From the NCBI RefSeq assembly GCF_001429165.1, contig NZ_LMIR01000003.1:1-64000 (forward strand): DNA of 64,000 nt, read 5' to 3'. Below, one piece after another: positions 53,175 to 62,059 of this stretch (position 1 is the first letter of the stretch; every line of letters begins with the position of its first letter). The notes beneath the pieces are model-generated. The model did no database searches and had not been told where the DNA came from. It was given only the letters and a program-made list of their open reading frames with translations. The translations under genes and the position numbers were made by a program. The DNA comes from Agromyces sp. Root81. Lineage in GTDB: Bacteria > Actinomycetota > Actinomycetes > Actinomycetales > Microbacteriaceae.

Positions 53175-55037
53175 ATGCTCGAGCTCGCCGCACGACTCCG
53201 CGGGCTGTCGCGAGACTCCCTCGCAGCAGCACTGCACTCGCGCGAGTTCGAGCCGGCTGGGGTGCGTGACCTCTTCGACCTCGCCGAAGCGGTGCTGACG
53301 CCCGACTCGATCGACCACGCGGTCGGTCGTCTCGATCGTCGACGACTCGCGGTGCTCGCCGCGGCGGTCGAACTCGCGGCCGGCGGCGGCACCACGGTCG
53401 CCGATGTGCACGACGAGCTCGTGCGGCACGCGGCATCCGCCGAGCTGTCGGATGCCACCGACGGACTGCTCGACGAACTGGGCGGGCTGCTGCTCGTGGT
53501 GCGGGTCGACGAGCGCATCCACGTGCCCGCCGCGGTCATCGCCCGTGTGGCCCCGCGGCTCGGCGACGACCTGCCCACCGTGGCCGAGCTCGCGACGCCC
53601 GCACCGCCGGTGCTCGTCTCGGGCGACGACGTCGACCGAACGCTCATCGACCGGCGTGCAGCCGAGGTCGCGTACGCGACGGTGGCGGCGACCGCCGAGG
53701 TGCTCGCTGCGCTCGGGCTGCAGCCGGCCCGCGAGCTCGCCAAGGGCGGCCTGGCGCTGCCCGACTCCAAGCGGCTGGCCGAGGCGAGCGGCACGGCCCT
53801 CGACGCCCTGCCCCGGCTCTTCCACCGCGCCGACGAGGCAGGACTCGTCGTGCGCGAGGGCGCGTTCTGGCTCGAGTCGGAGGTCGGCGCGGCCTGGTCG
53901 CTCGAGTCCGCCGAGGGTCGCTGGCGGCGACTGGCCCAGTGCTGGCGCGACCGCATCCCCGTGCTGCTGCGCGAACTCGTGGCCCGCAGGAGCGAGTCCC
54001 TCACCGCGAGCACCCTCGGCGACGACGTGCGCTGGTTCTACCCGGCCGGCGGGCGCTGGCTCGACGAGGGCCTCGAGCGCCTCATCGACGAGGCCGAGGC
54101 GCTCGGACTCGCGGTGGCCGGGGAACCGGCTCCGACCGCCCTGCTCGTGCTCGCGGGCGACCTCGAGCAGGCCTCCGCCCGGTTGGCGGCGCACTTTCCG
54201 GCCCAGGTCGAGAAGGTCTACCTGCAGCACGACCTCTCGATCGTCTCGCCGGGGCCGCTCGAACCATCGCTCGACGCTCGCCTCCGCGGCTTCGCCGATG
54301 TCGAGGGCCGCGACCTCGCCTCCACGTACCGCGTCAGCGCGGCATCCGTCAATCGCGGATTCGCCGTCGGCGAGACGGCCGAATCGATCCTCGAGTTCCT
54401 CGGCGGCATCTCGCTCACGGGCATCCCCCAACCGCTCTCCTACCTCGTCGGCGAGGCCGCCGCGAGGTTCGGGTCGCTGCGGGTCTCCCTCGCCGACGAA
54501 GCGGATGCCCCGGCGCGCGCGACCGTGCGCTCCGACGACGAGCAGCTCGTGCGCACCCTCGCCGTCGACCAGTCGCTCGTCTCGATCGGGCTCCGCCAGG
54601 CCGGGCCGCACCGGCTGGTCTCGCGCTTCCCGCCCGAGGTCGTGTTCTGGGCGCTCTCCGACGCCCGGTATCCCGCCGCCGCCGAAGACGCGGCCGGCAA
54701 CATCATCCGTCTGAGCCGCCACCACCTGGCGACCGCACCCGAACCGGCGCCCAAGGCCGACCCCGTCGAGTCGCTGCTCGACATCGTCTTCGCCGAGGGC
54801 GAAGACGGCGCGACCGAGCAGGCGTGGCTGGCACGCCAGCTCGAGGCCGCCGCCCGGTCGAAGGAGACGCTCACCGTCACCGTGCGCATGCCGGGCGGGG
54901 ACACCGCCGACTATCTGCTCGCCCCGGCGAGCGTGGCGAACGGCCGGCTCCGTGCCCGCGACCGCAAGGCCGACATCGAGCGCACGCTCCCCCTCTCGGC
55001 GATCGCCGCCGTGTCGCCGGCACCCGCCGGCGCCTGA
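53175..55037 (+). CDS. helicase-associated domain protein, XPB partner
   Basis: Protein of 620 aa without helicase motifs of its own. Residues 348-362, VYLQHDLSIVSPGPL, are the signature of the XPB/Ssl2-type helicase-associated domain, followed by STYRVSAASVNRGFAVGETAESILEFL-like winged-helix sequence (shown in part). N-terminal and C-terminal regions are helical. In most Actinobacteria this gene immediately precedes the bacterial XPB gene, as here, so it is inferred to form a complex with it in DNA repair or transcription-linked unwinding. Confidence 0.86.
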   Translation: MLELAARLRGLSRDSLAAALHSREFEPAGVRDLFDLAEAVLTPDSIDHAVGRLDRRRLAVLAAAVELAAGGGTTVADVHDELVRHAASAELSDATDGLLDELGGLLLVVRVDERIHVPAAVIARVAPRLGDDLPTVAELATPAPPVLVSGDDVDRTLIDRRAAEVAYATVAATAEVLAALGLQPARELAKGGLALPDSKRLAEASGTALDALPRLFHRADEAGLVVREGAFWLESEVGAAWSLESAEGRWRRLAQCWRDRIPVLLRELVARRSESLTASTLGDDVRWFYPAGGRWLDEGLERLIDEAEALGLAVAGEPAPTALLVLAGDLEQASARLAAHFPAQVEKVYLQHDLSIVSPGPLEPSLDARLRGFADVEGRDLASTYRVSAASVNRGFAVGETAESILEFLGGISLTGIPQPLSYLVGEAAARFGSLRVSLADEADAPARATVRSDDEQLVRTLAVDQSLVSIGLRQAGPHRLVSRFPPEVVFWALSDARYPAAAEDAAGNIIRLSRHHLATAPEPAPKADPVESLLDIVFAEGEDGATEQAWLARQLEAAARSKETLTVTVRMPGGDTADYLLAPASVANGRLRARDRKADIERTLPLSAIAAVSPAPAGA

Positions 55038-55166
55038 TCCGGCGTACGGTCGGAGATCGGCACTCGATCGGAGAGGGGCGGCTCGAGTCATCCGATCGCG
55101 TGCAGATCTCCGACCCGCTGCACCGCGGGAAGATGGCGCAACTGCCGATCGTCCATGAACCGGGCG

Positions 55167-55172
55167 TAGACT
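55167..55172 (+). promoter_or_regulatory. -10 element for XPB gene
   Basis: TAGACT lies 8 nt before the ATG at 55181. Confidence 0.4.
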
Positions 55173-55180
55173 CGACCGCT

Positions 55181-56824
55181 ATGTCAGACGGCCCACTCAT
55201 CGTGCAGAGCGACCGAACCGTCCTCCTCGAGGTCGCGCACCCGCTCGCCGAAGACGCGCGCCACGACCTCGCCGTGTTCGCAGAGCTCGAGCGGGCGCCC
55301 GAGCACATGCACACGTACCGCATCACGCGACTGGGGCTGTGGAACGCCAGGGCGGCCGGCCACGACGCCGCCGACATGCTCGCGACGCTCGAACGGTACG
55401 CCAAGTTCCCGGTGCCGCAGACCGTCGCGGTCGACATGCGCGAGACCGTCGGCCGGTACGGGCGGCTCGTCGTCGACCGCACCGACGACGGCGCGCTGCG
55501 CCTGCACAGCGACGACATCGCCGTGCTCACCGAGGTGGCCTCGGCCAAGCGCATCGCGCCGCTGCTCGCCGAACGCCTCGACGACCGCAGCTTCCTCGTC
55601 GCGGCGTGGGCGCGCGGCGCGCTCAAGCAGGAGCTCGTGAAGCTCGGCTGGCCCGCAGAGGACCTCGCCGGGTACACGCCGGGCACGCCGCACCGGATCG
55701 ACCTCGAGGAGACCGGCTGGCACCTCCGCGGCTACCAGCAGCAGGCGATCGACAATTTCTTCGACGGCGGTTCGGGTGTCGTCGTGCTCCCCTGCGGCGC
55801 GGGCAAGACCCTCGTCGGCGCCGGCGCGATGGCGGCGGCCAAGACCACGACGCTGATCCTCGTGACGAACACCGTCTCCGCCCGCCAGTGGCGCGACGAG
55901 CTGCTGCGCCGCACCACGCTGACCGCCGACGAGATCGGCGAGTACTCGGGGCAGGTGAAGGAGGTCAAGCCCGTCACGATCGCGACCTACCAGATCCTCA
56001 CCGCGAAGCGGAAGGGCGAGTACGCGCACCTCGCCCTCCTCGACGCGCTCGACTGGGGCCTGGTGGTCTACGACGAGGTGCACCTGCTGCCGGCGCCGGT
56101 CTTCAAGCTCACCGCCGAGCTGCAGGCGCGGCGCCGTCTCGGCCTCACCGCCACCCTCGTGCGCGAGGACGGCCGCGAGGGCGACGTGTTCAGCCTCATC
56201 GGCCCCAAGCGCTTCGACGCCCCCTGGAAGGAGATCGAGGCCCAGGGCTTCATCTCCCCCGCCGCGTGCTACGAGGTGCGCATCGACCTGCCGCAGTCCG
56301 AGCGGCTGACGTACGCGGCATCCGCCGACGACGAGCGCTACCGGCTCGCGGCGACCGCGCCGGCGAAACTCGGCGTCGTGCGAGAGCTCGTGGCCAAGCA
56401 CGCCGGCGAGCGCATCCTCGTGATCGGCCAGTACCTCGACCAGATCGACGAGCTCGCAGCGGCGCTCGGCGCCCCGCAACTGACCGGGTCGACGCCCGTC
56501 GACGAGCGCGAGCGGCTCTTCCAGGAGTTCCGCGACGGGCGCACGCCGGTGCTCGTCGTCTCGAAGGTCGCGAACTTCTCGGTCGACCTGCCCGAGGCGA
56601 CCGTCGCCATCCAGGTGTCGGGCTCGTTCGGCTCGCGCCAGGAGGAGGCGCAGCGGCTCGGCCGCCTGCTGCGGCCGAAGGAATCGGGACTCAGCGCGAA
56701 CTTCTACACGCTCGTCGCGCGCGACACGGTCGACCAGGACTTCGCGCAGAACCGGCAGCGGTTCCTCGCCGAGCAGGGCTACAGCTACACGATCCTCGAC
56801 GCGCACTCGCTCGAAGCCGCGTGA
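55181..56824 (+). CDS. bacterial XPB-type DNA helicase
   Basis: SF2 helicase of 547 aa. An N-terminal damage-recognition-like domain (1-130) precedes motif I LPCGAGKTLVG with K209. Motif II is YDEVHLLPA (D298), motif III LGLTATLVREDGRE (which includes the RED element typical of XPB), and motif VI QEEAQRLGRLLRPK. Archaeal XPB works with Bax1; here the partner is the preceding 620-aa protein. The start ATG at 55181 lies 143 nt after that gene and has its own -10 candidate. Confidence 0.94.
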   Translation: MSDGPLIVQSDRTVLLEVAHPLAEDARHDLAVFAELERAPEHMHTYRITRLGLWNARAAGHDAADMLATLERYAKFPVPQTVAVDMRETVGRYGRLVVDRTDDGALRLHSDDIAVLTEVASAKRIAPLLAERLDDRSFLVAAWARGALKQELVKLGWPAEDLAGYTPGTPHRIDLEETGWHLRGYQQQAIDNFFDGGSGVVVLPCGAGKTLVGAGAMAAAKTTTLILVTNTVSARQWRDELLRRTTLTADEIGEYSGQVKEVKPVTIATYQILTAKRKGEYAHLALLDALDWGLVVYDEVHLLPAPVFKLTAELQARRRLGLTATLVREDGREGDVFSLIGPKRFDAPWKEIEAQGFISPAACYEVRIDLPQSERLTYAASADDERYRLAATAPAKLGVVRELVAKHAGERILVIGQYLDQIDELAAALGAPQLTGSTPVDERERLFQEFRDGRTPVLVVSKVANFSVDLPEATVAIQVSGSFGSRQEEAQRLGRLLRPKESGLSANFYTLVARDTVDQDFAQNRQRFLAEQGYSYTILDAHSLEAA

Positions 56825-56934
56825 CCCGGCGCGGCGCGAAGCGACGCGGCAGGTCACGAAAGGCGGAGCAGGAGCTTGAAGGGACGAAGTCGCTTCAAGC
56901 GTGCGCGGCAGACTCGAGAACGTGACGCTTGCCC

Positions 56935-57654
56935 TCAACCACGCTGATACCGGAGCAGCACGAGGTCCCCGGCGGGGAACGCATGCACGAGGTGCATGCG
57001 CCGCTGCAGCTCCGGAACGCCGCGCACGATGCGCCCGGCCTCGCCCGCGACGAGCATCGGGCCGAGCGAGAGGCAGAGCTCGTCGACGAGGTCGGCCTCG
57101 AGGAGCGAGCCGAAGAGGTGCGGCCCGCCCTCGCAGAGCACCTGGCGCAGTCCTCGGTCGGCGAACACGTCGAGCACGCCCGCCACGTCGACCGCGCGCT
57201 CGCCCACCACGACGACGTCGGCGACCCGCTCGAGCGCGGAGCGACGCGCCTCGGGCGCCGCCGCGTGCGTCACGACGATCGGACGCGTCACCGCGGCCGC
57301 GAAGAAGGCGGACTCGGGGTCGAGGTCGAGCGACGAGGAGACCACGGCCAGTCGGGGCTGCTCGGACAGTCCGCGGGCGACGCGCCACGCGGCATCCGCT
57401 TCGCCGACGGCGAGACCGCCGTAGCCCTCGACCCGCACCGTGCCCGCACCGACCAGCACGACGTCGGCGAGCGTGCGCAGCACCTGCATCGCGAGTCGAT
57501 CGACCGGGTCACCCAGACCGCCGCTCCGGCCCTCGAGCGTGGCGGCGCCGTCGAGACTCGCGACGAAGTTCATGCGCACGCGCCGGGTCGTGCGATCGGG
57601 CAGCGCGTACGCGGCGAGGAGCTCCTCGCGGTCAGGTGTCGCGGCGGCGTTCAC
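56935..57654 (-). CDS. RibD C-terminal/dihydrofolate-reductase-like protein
   Basis: NADPH-binding protein of 239 aa. VRMNFVASLDGAATLEGRSGGLG is the RibD_C start, LADVVLVGAGTVRVEGYG the nucleotide region, and VLCEGGPHLFGSLLEADLVDELCL the family core. It lacks a deaminase domain, so it is a stand-alone reductase possibly of pterin or pyrimidine compounds. GTG start overlaps the folP stop (GTGA), giving a folP-coupled pair in folate metabolism. Confidence 0.9.
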   Translation of the reverse strand: MNAAATPDREELLAAYALPDRTTRRVRMNFVASLDGAATLEGRSGGLGDPVDRLAMQVLRTLADVVLVGAGTVRVEGYGGLAVGEADAAWRVARGLSEQPRLAVVSSSLDLDPESAFFAAAVTRPIVVTHAAAPEARRSALERVADVVVVGERAVDVAGVLDVFADRGLRQVLCEGGPHLFGSLLEADLVDELCLSLGPMLVAGEAGRIVRGVPELQRRMHLVHAFPAGDLVLLRYQRG

Positions 57655-58523
57655 CGGTTGTGCTCCAGGAAGACGGGCTCGCGCCATCCCTCGATCGCCT
57701 CGATCATGCGCATCGCGTCGACGGTCTCGCGCACGTTGTGCACGCGCACGATGCGCGCGCCCTGCATGACGCAGTAGACGGCGGCCGCGATCGAGCCCTC
57801 GATGCGCTGCTCGCGCGGCCGGCCGAGGCTCTCGCCGACGAAGTCCTTGTTCGAGAGCGCCACGAGGGTCGGGTAGCCGAGTCTCGTGATCTCGCCGAGC
57901 CGTCGAGTCAACTCGAGCGAGTGGAGCGTGTGCTTGTTGAGGTCGTGGCCGGGGTCGATGACGATGCGATCGGATGCCACGCCTCGCGACTCCGCGAACG
58001 CGACGCGCTCCGTGAGGAACGCCGACACCTCGGCGACGACGTCGCCGTACTGCGGCGAGGGGTACGGCGTACGGGGTTTCGCGAGGCTGTGCGTGACGAC
58101 GATCGTCGCCCCGGTCTCGGCGACGACGTCGGCCATGGCCGGGTCGTGGATGCCCGTCGTGTCGTTGACGACGTGCGCCCCCGCCGCGATCGCGGCGCGG
58201 GCCACCTCGGGGTGGAAGGTGTCGACCGAGATGACGGCGCCGGAGCCGGCGAGCGCGGCGACGACGGGCACGACCCGCTCGGCCTCTTCCTCCGGCGGGA
58301 TCGCGGGCCCCGGGGCGAATTTCGCCCCGCCGATGTCGATCCAGTCGGCGCCCTGCTCGATCGCGGCCTCCGCCGCGGCGACCGCGGCATCGAGCGCCTC
58401 CGTGCGGCCCCGATCGTAGAAGGAGTCGGGGGTGCGGTTGACGATCGCCATGACTGCGACCTGACGTGAGAAATCGAACTCGCGCGGGCCGATCCGCCGG
58501 ATCATCTGGGTTCGAATCGCCAT
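57651..58523 (-). CDS. folP: dihydropteroate synthase
   Basis: Condenses 6-hydroxymethyl-dihydropterin pyrophosphate with p-aminobenzoate. It has 290 aa with the three DHPS signatures: VMAIVNRTPDSFYDRG (pterin loop), GADWIDIGGAKFAPGP, and ISVDTFHPEVA leading to HVVNDTTG. The GGAKFAPGP loop replaces the classical GGESTRPG. This is also the pattern of mycobacterial FolP2, a non-canonical paralogue reported to lack DHPS activity, so activity should be tested. AAGACT lies 7 nt before the ATG. Confidence 0.85.
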   Translation of the reverse strand: MAIRTQMIRRIGPREFDFSRQVAVMAIVNRTPDSFYDRGRTEALDAAVAAAEAAIEQGADWIDIGGAKFAPGPAIPPEEEAERVVPVVAALAGSGAVISVDTFHPEVARAAIAAGAHVVNDTTGIHDPAMADVVAETGATIVVTHSLAKPRTPYPSPQYGDVVAEVSAFLTERVAFAESRGVASDRIVIDPGHDLNKHTLHSLELTRRLGEITRLGYPTLVALSNKDFVGESLGRPREQRIEGSIAAAVYCVMQGARIVRVHNVRETVDAMRMIEAIEGWREPVFLEHNR

Positions 58524-58583
58524 GCTGCCGAGTCTTCCACGCCCGTTGCGGGGCAGCCAACGCACGCGACATCCGACACACCA

Positions 58584-58637
58584 GTTCGGCAACCCTCGAA
58601 GAATGTTCAGGAAAGTTCCAGCTGATGCGCAGAGAAT
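58584..58637 (+). promoter_or_regulatory. GTTC repeats and -10 upstream of response regulator
   Basis: GTTC occurs at 58584, 58605 and 58615, spaced 21 and 10 bp, on one helix face, as expected for an OmpR-family direct-repeat site. GAGAAT at 58632-58637 lies 6 nt before the ATG. Autoregulation is inferred. Confidence 0.4.
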
Positions 58638-58643
58638 CGTCAC

Positions 58644-59336
58644 ATGAGCGACGGACCACGAATTCTCATCGTCGACGACGAGCCCAACATCCGCGATCTC
58701 CTCACGACGAGCCTTCGGTTCGCCGGGTTCGCGGTGCGTGCAGTCGGCAACGGAGCGCAGACCATCTCGGCAGTACTCGAGGAGGAGCCCGACCTCATCA
58801 TCCTCGACGTCATGCTGCCCGACATGAACGGGTTCGGCGTCACGAAGCGCCTGCGCTCGGCGGGCTACACGGCCCCGATCCTCTTCCTCACCGCGAAGGA
58901 CGACACCGAGGACAAGATCACCGGCCTCACCGTCGGCGGCGACGACTACGTCACGAAGCCCTTCAGCCTCGACGAGATCGTCGCGCGCATCAAGGCGATC
59001 CTGCGTCGCACGATGCACGCCGAAGAGGACGCGGTGATCCGCACCGGCGAGCTCACGATGGACCAGGACACGCACGAGGTGCTCGTCGGCGACGTGCCCG
59101 TCGAGCTCTCCCCCACCGAGTTCAAGCTGCTGCGCTACCTCATGCTGAACCCCAACCGGGTGCTGTCGAAGGCGCAGATCCTCGACCACGTGTGGGAGTA
59201 CGACTTCAACGGCGACGCCGGCATCGTGGAGAGCTACATCTCCTACCTCCGCCGCAAGCTCGACCAGCACTCCGCGGAGCCGCTGATCCAGACCAAGCGC
59301 GGATTCGGCTACATGCTGAAGTCCTCCAAGCCCTGA
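58644..59336 (+). CDS. OmpR-family response regulator
   Basis: Two-domain transcription factor of 230 aa. The receiver has the acidic pair D11-D12, phosphoacceptor D55 (LIILDVMLPD), and K105 in YVTKPF. The winged-helix effector domain (about 130-228) has LSPTEFKLLRYLMLNPNRVL and ESYISYLRRKLD. It precedes its kinase gene by 31 nt. Close relatives in actinobacteria include TcrA/TrcR- and PrrA-like regulators; the regulon is unknown. Confidence 0.94.
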   Translation: MSDGPRILIVDDEPNIRDLLTTSLRFAGFAVRAVGNGAQTISAVLEEEPDLIILDVMLPDMNGFGVTKRLRSAGYTAPILFLTAKDDTEDKITGLTVGGDDYVTKPFSLDEIVARIKAILRRTMHAEEDAVIRTGELTMDQDTHEVLVGDVPVELSPTEFKLLRYLMLNPNRVLSKAQILDHVWEYDFNGDAGIVESYISYLRRKLDQHSAEPLIQTKRGFGYMLKSSKP

Positions 59337-59352
59337 CTCAGGAACGGCGACC

Positions 59353-59358
59353 TAGACT
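59353..59358 (+). promoter_or_regulatory. -10 candidate for histidine kinase gene
   Basis: TAGACT lies 9 nt before the ATG at 59368, giving a possible second promoter inside the two-component operon. Confidence 0.35.
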
Positions 59359-59367
59359 CGGCCCGCC

Positions 59368-61197
59368 ATGAATCAGATCTCCGAGCGGTGGAACCGCATC
59401 TCGCTGCGCACCAAGATCACGGGTGTCACCGTGCTCATGCTGACGCTCGGGCTGCTGGTCTCCGGTATCGGCACCGCGGCGATGCTGCGCTCGTACGTCG
59501 AATCGCAGATGACGTCGAAGCTCGAGTCGATCGCCTCCGGGGATCTGGAGAAGTACATCACGAGCGAGGTCAACCTCGAGGACCGCGAGTTCACGCTCTC
59601 CGACGAGGTCTTCGTGGCGGTCTACGACGCCGCGACGGGCGAGCAGCGCGGCAACAACTGGGCGAACCGCCACGAGGACGAACTCCCGGAGATCCCCGAG
59701 AAGCTCACCCAGGCCACGGTGAACAAGCTCAACGAATCGAAGTACCAGATCTTCCCGCTCGATGATGCACAGGGCTCGCCGAGCTTCCGAGGCGTCGCGG
59801 CGTTCACGGTCGCCGACGGGCACGGCACCCTTTCCCCGGTCATCATCGCGATCTCATCGAAAGACTCCGAGCAGTTGCTCGCGATGTACCTCACGATCTT
59901 CCTGGGCTTCGGGTTCGGGGTCGTGCTCGTCGGCGCCCTCCTCACCCGCATGCTCGTCACGACCACGTTCATGCCGCTCCGCGAGGTCGAGCGCACGGCG
60001 TCGGCGATCGCCGACGGCGACTTCAGCCAACGACTCGGCGGCGCGACGCCGAACACCGAGGTCGGACGGCTGAACCGCTCGCTCAACACGATGCTGAACC
60101 GTATCGACCGGGCATTCCGCGACCGCGCACGCACGATCGACCAGATGCGCCGCTTCGTCGGCGACGCCTCCCACGAGCTGCGCACCCCGCTCGTGTCGGT
60201 GCGCGGGTACGCCGAGCTCTACCGCATGGGCGCACTGCAGTCGCCCGAAGAGGTCGGCCAGGCGATGGAGCGCATCGAGAAGGAGGCCATCCGCATGGGC
60301 CTCCTCGTCGAGGACCTGCTCGCCCTCGCCCGCCTCGACGAGGCGAAGCCGCTCGAACTCGCCGAGGTCGACCTCGTGCCGCTCGCGCGCGACGCCGCCC
60401 TCGACACCATGGCCGCGCACCCGGCGCGCACCGTCACGGTGATCGCGCCCGAAGACCTGGGCGCATCGGATGCCGCGGGCGAGCCCGCCCCCGACCTCGA
60501 GGTCGAGCTCGACCCCGCGGGCGACCGCGCCACCACCCTCACCGGGCCGATCTCCTTCGCCGGGGCGACCCTCGCACGCCTGCGCGGCCGTCGCACCCGC
60601 GGCGAGGCCGCGACGACGACCGGCAGCCGCCGGGCGACGGGCAGGGGCAGCGGTTCCTCGGCCGCGTCGAAGCGCGCCGCCCGCGCATCGGCGGCCGCCT
60701 CGGCTGCAGCGGCCGCCGCCGCCGGGGCGATCGGTGCATCGAACGCTGCGGGCGGCGGTCAGGCGGTTCCCGGTGCTCAGGGCGCGCAGATGCCGGTCCG
60801 CCGCACCGTCGTGCTCGCCGAGGAGAACAAGATCCGTCAGGTCATCACGAACCTGATGGGCAATGCGATCCGCTTCACCGCGCCCGAGAGCCCGATCGAG
60901 ATCCGCATCTCGGTCGACGACGCCACCGAACGGGCGATGATCGAGGTCGTCGATCACGGCGAGGGCATCCCTCCGCAGATCCGGGAGAAGATCTTCCAGC
61001 GCTTCTGGCGTGCCGACACCTCGCGCACCCGGGAGACGGGCGGCTCCGGCCTCGGCCTCGCCATCGTGTCGTCGATCATCGCGGCGCACAACGGCACGGT
61101 CGACGTCGTCGAGACGCCGGGCGGCGGAGCGACCTTCCGCGTCTCGCTGCCGCTCGCGGGTTCGGCCGCTGCACCGCAGCCGGTCAGCGCCGACTGA
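59368..61197 (+). CDS. sensor histidine kinase with low-complexity insert
   Basis: Membrane kinase of 609 aa paired with the preceding regulator. TM1 is at about 16-40, an extracytoplasmic sensor at 41-170, TM2 at 171-195 and HAMP to about 248. HisKA has H269 in DASHELRTPL, and the HATPase has an N-box QVITNLMGNAIRF at about 491-503, then GEGIPPQ and GGSGLGLAIV. Between the first strands of the ATPase domain and the N-box lies an insert of about 115 residues (365-478), Ala/Arg/Gly-rich, with a run of about 13 Ala and Ser. Most relatives of this kinase lack it. Confidence 0.92.
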   Translation: MNQISERWNRISLRTKITGVTVLMLTLGLLVSGIGTAAMLRSYVESQMTSKLESIASGDLEKYITSEVNLEDREFTLSDEVFVAVYDAATGEQRGNNWANRHEDELPEIPEKLTQATVNKLNESKYQIFPLDDAQGSPSFRGVAAFTVADGHGTLSPVIIAISSKDSEQLLAMYLTIFLGFGFGVVLVGALLTRMLVTTTFMPLREVERTASAIADGDFSQRLGGATPNTEVGRLNRSLNTMLNRIDRAFRDRARTIDQMRRFVGDASHELRTPLVSVRGYAELYRMGALQSPEEVGQAMERIEKEAIRMGLLVEDLLALARLDEAKPLELAEVDLVPLARDAALDTMAAHPARTVTVIAPEDLGASDAAGEPAPDLEVELDPAGDRATTLTGPISFAGATLARLRGRRTRGEAATTTGSRRATGRGSGSSAASKRAARASAAASAAAAAAAGAIGASNAAGGGQAVPGAQGAQMPVRRTVVLAEENKIRQVITNLMGNAIRFTAPESPIEIRISVDDATERAMIEVVDHGEGIPPQIREKIFQRFWRADTSRTRETGGSGLGLAIVSSIIAAHNGTVDVVETPGGGATFRVSLPLAGSAAAPQPVSAD

Positions 61198-61304
61198 GCC
61201 GCGCGACGCGCGACCGGCATCACGCGACTCCGCCTCCCCAGGCGGCAGCATCGACGGTCGTGCACAGGCGGCCGCGTGCCGCCGGCGGCGCCTTGGCCGA
61301 CGCG

Positions 61305-61310
61305 TAGCGT
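61305..61310 (+). promoter_or_regulatory. -10 candidate for WXG100 gene
   Basis: TAGCGT about 30 nt upstream of the ATG at 61340, which has a GAAAGGGG ribosome site. Confidence 0.35.
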
Positions 61311-61339
61311 GGCGCGCACACCGAACGAAAGGGGCCGAG

Positions 61340-61630
61340 ATGGCCGTCTACCAAGTCGATGCCGAACAGGTGTCCGCCGCGACGCAGACCGTGCAGGGCA
61401 CGATCGGCCGCATCCAGTCCGAGGTCGCGTCCCTCCTCGGCCAGCTCACGGGGCTGCAGTCGTCGTGGTCGGGTCAGGCCTCGGCGGCGTTCCAGGGCGC
61501 GGTCGCCGATTGGCGCGCCACGCAGCTGCAGGTCGAAGAGAGCCTCGCCGGCCTCAACCGGGCTCTCGGGGTCGCCGCCGTGCAGTATTCCGATGCCGAG
61601 CAGGCGAATGCGCGGTTGTTCCTGCGCTGA
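61340..61630 (+). CDS. WXG100 (ESAT-6-like) protein
   Basis: Helical hairpin protein of 96 aa with the central W43-S44-G45 turn in SSWSGQASAAFQGAVADW, the WXG100 signature. Such proteins are usually exported by an ESX/type VII system as dimers. A C-terminal Y-x3-E/D-like signal appears as YSDAE. No EccC ATPase or second WXG100 gene is in the window, so it is an orphan here. Confidence 0.9.
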   Translation: MAVYQVDAEQVSAATQTVQGTIGRIQSEVASLLGQLTGLQSSWSGQASAAFQGAVADWRATQLQVEESLAGLNRALGVAAVQYSDAEQANARLFLR

Positions 61631-61742
61631 CGGTTTTCCGTGCGCGGTCGCTGCACCCCTTCCCTTCACGGCTTGGAGACATAGCATGGGGGCGAGACGT
61701 CGCCCCATGACGGCGCCCCGACCCACGAGTGAGGGAGCGATG

Positions 61743-62042
61743 ATGTCCGAATCGAACCGACCCGCTGAGCCGCAGTCCTCCGACGAGACGGGCGTGCCCG
61801 ACACGGCAGATCCCAGAGACGACCTCGAGGGCAGCTACACCGAGGTCGACGGCGAGGCGCCGCATGAGCGCACGGTCGCGGGCGAGTACACGCACACCGA
61901 CGGCGCTCCCGACGAGGAGACCAGCGTCGGCGACTACACGTCGACCGACAAGCACCCCGACGCTCACGACGCCGACGAGCGGCACGGCAAGTTCGTCCGG
62001 TCGGAGCCGCCGAAGCCGCATCCCGGAATGCATCACATCTGA
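61743..62042 (+). CDS. small acidic repeat protein
   Basis: Protein of 99 aa (or 100 from an ATG at 61740) with a strong GAGGGAG ribosome site. Three imperfect 16-17-residue repeats start at G30, G47 and G63: GSYTEVDGEAP, GEYTHTDGAPDEE and GDYTSTDKHPD. The C-terminal end is KPHPGMHHI. No family recognised and no membrane segment. TAGCAT at 61682-61687 could be its -10. Confidence 0.75.
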   Translation: MSESNRPAEPQSSDETGVPDTADPRDDLEGSYTEVDGEAPHERTVAGEYTHTDGAPDEETSVGDYTSTDKHPDAHDADERHGKFVRSEPPKPHPGMHHI

Positions 62043-62059
62043 CGGGCGCGCGCAGCGCG

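Noticed and set aside
52845..55091. 748-codon minus-strand open frame
   Set aside because: Antisense to the XPB partner gene, which has clear family signatures.
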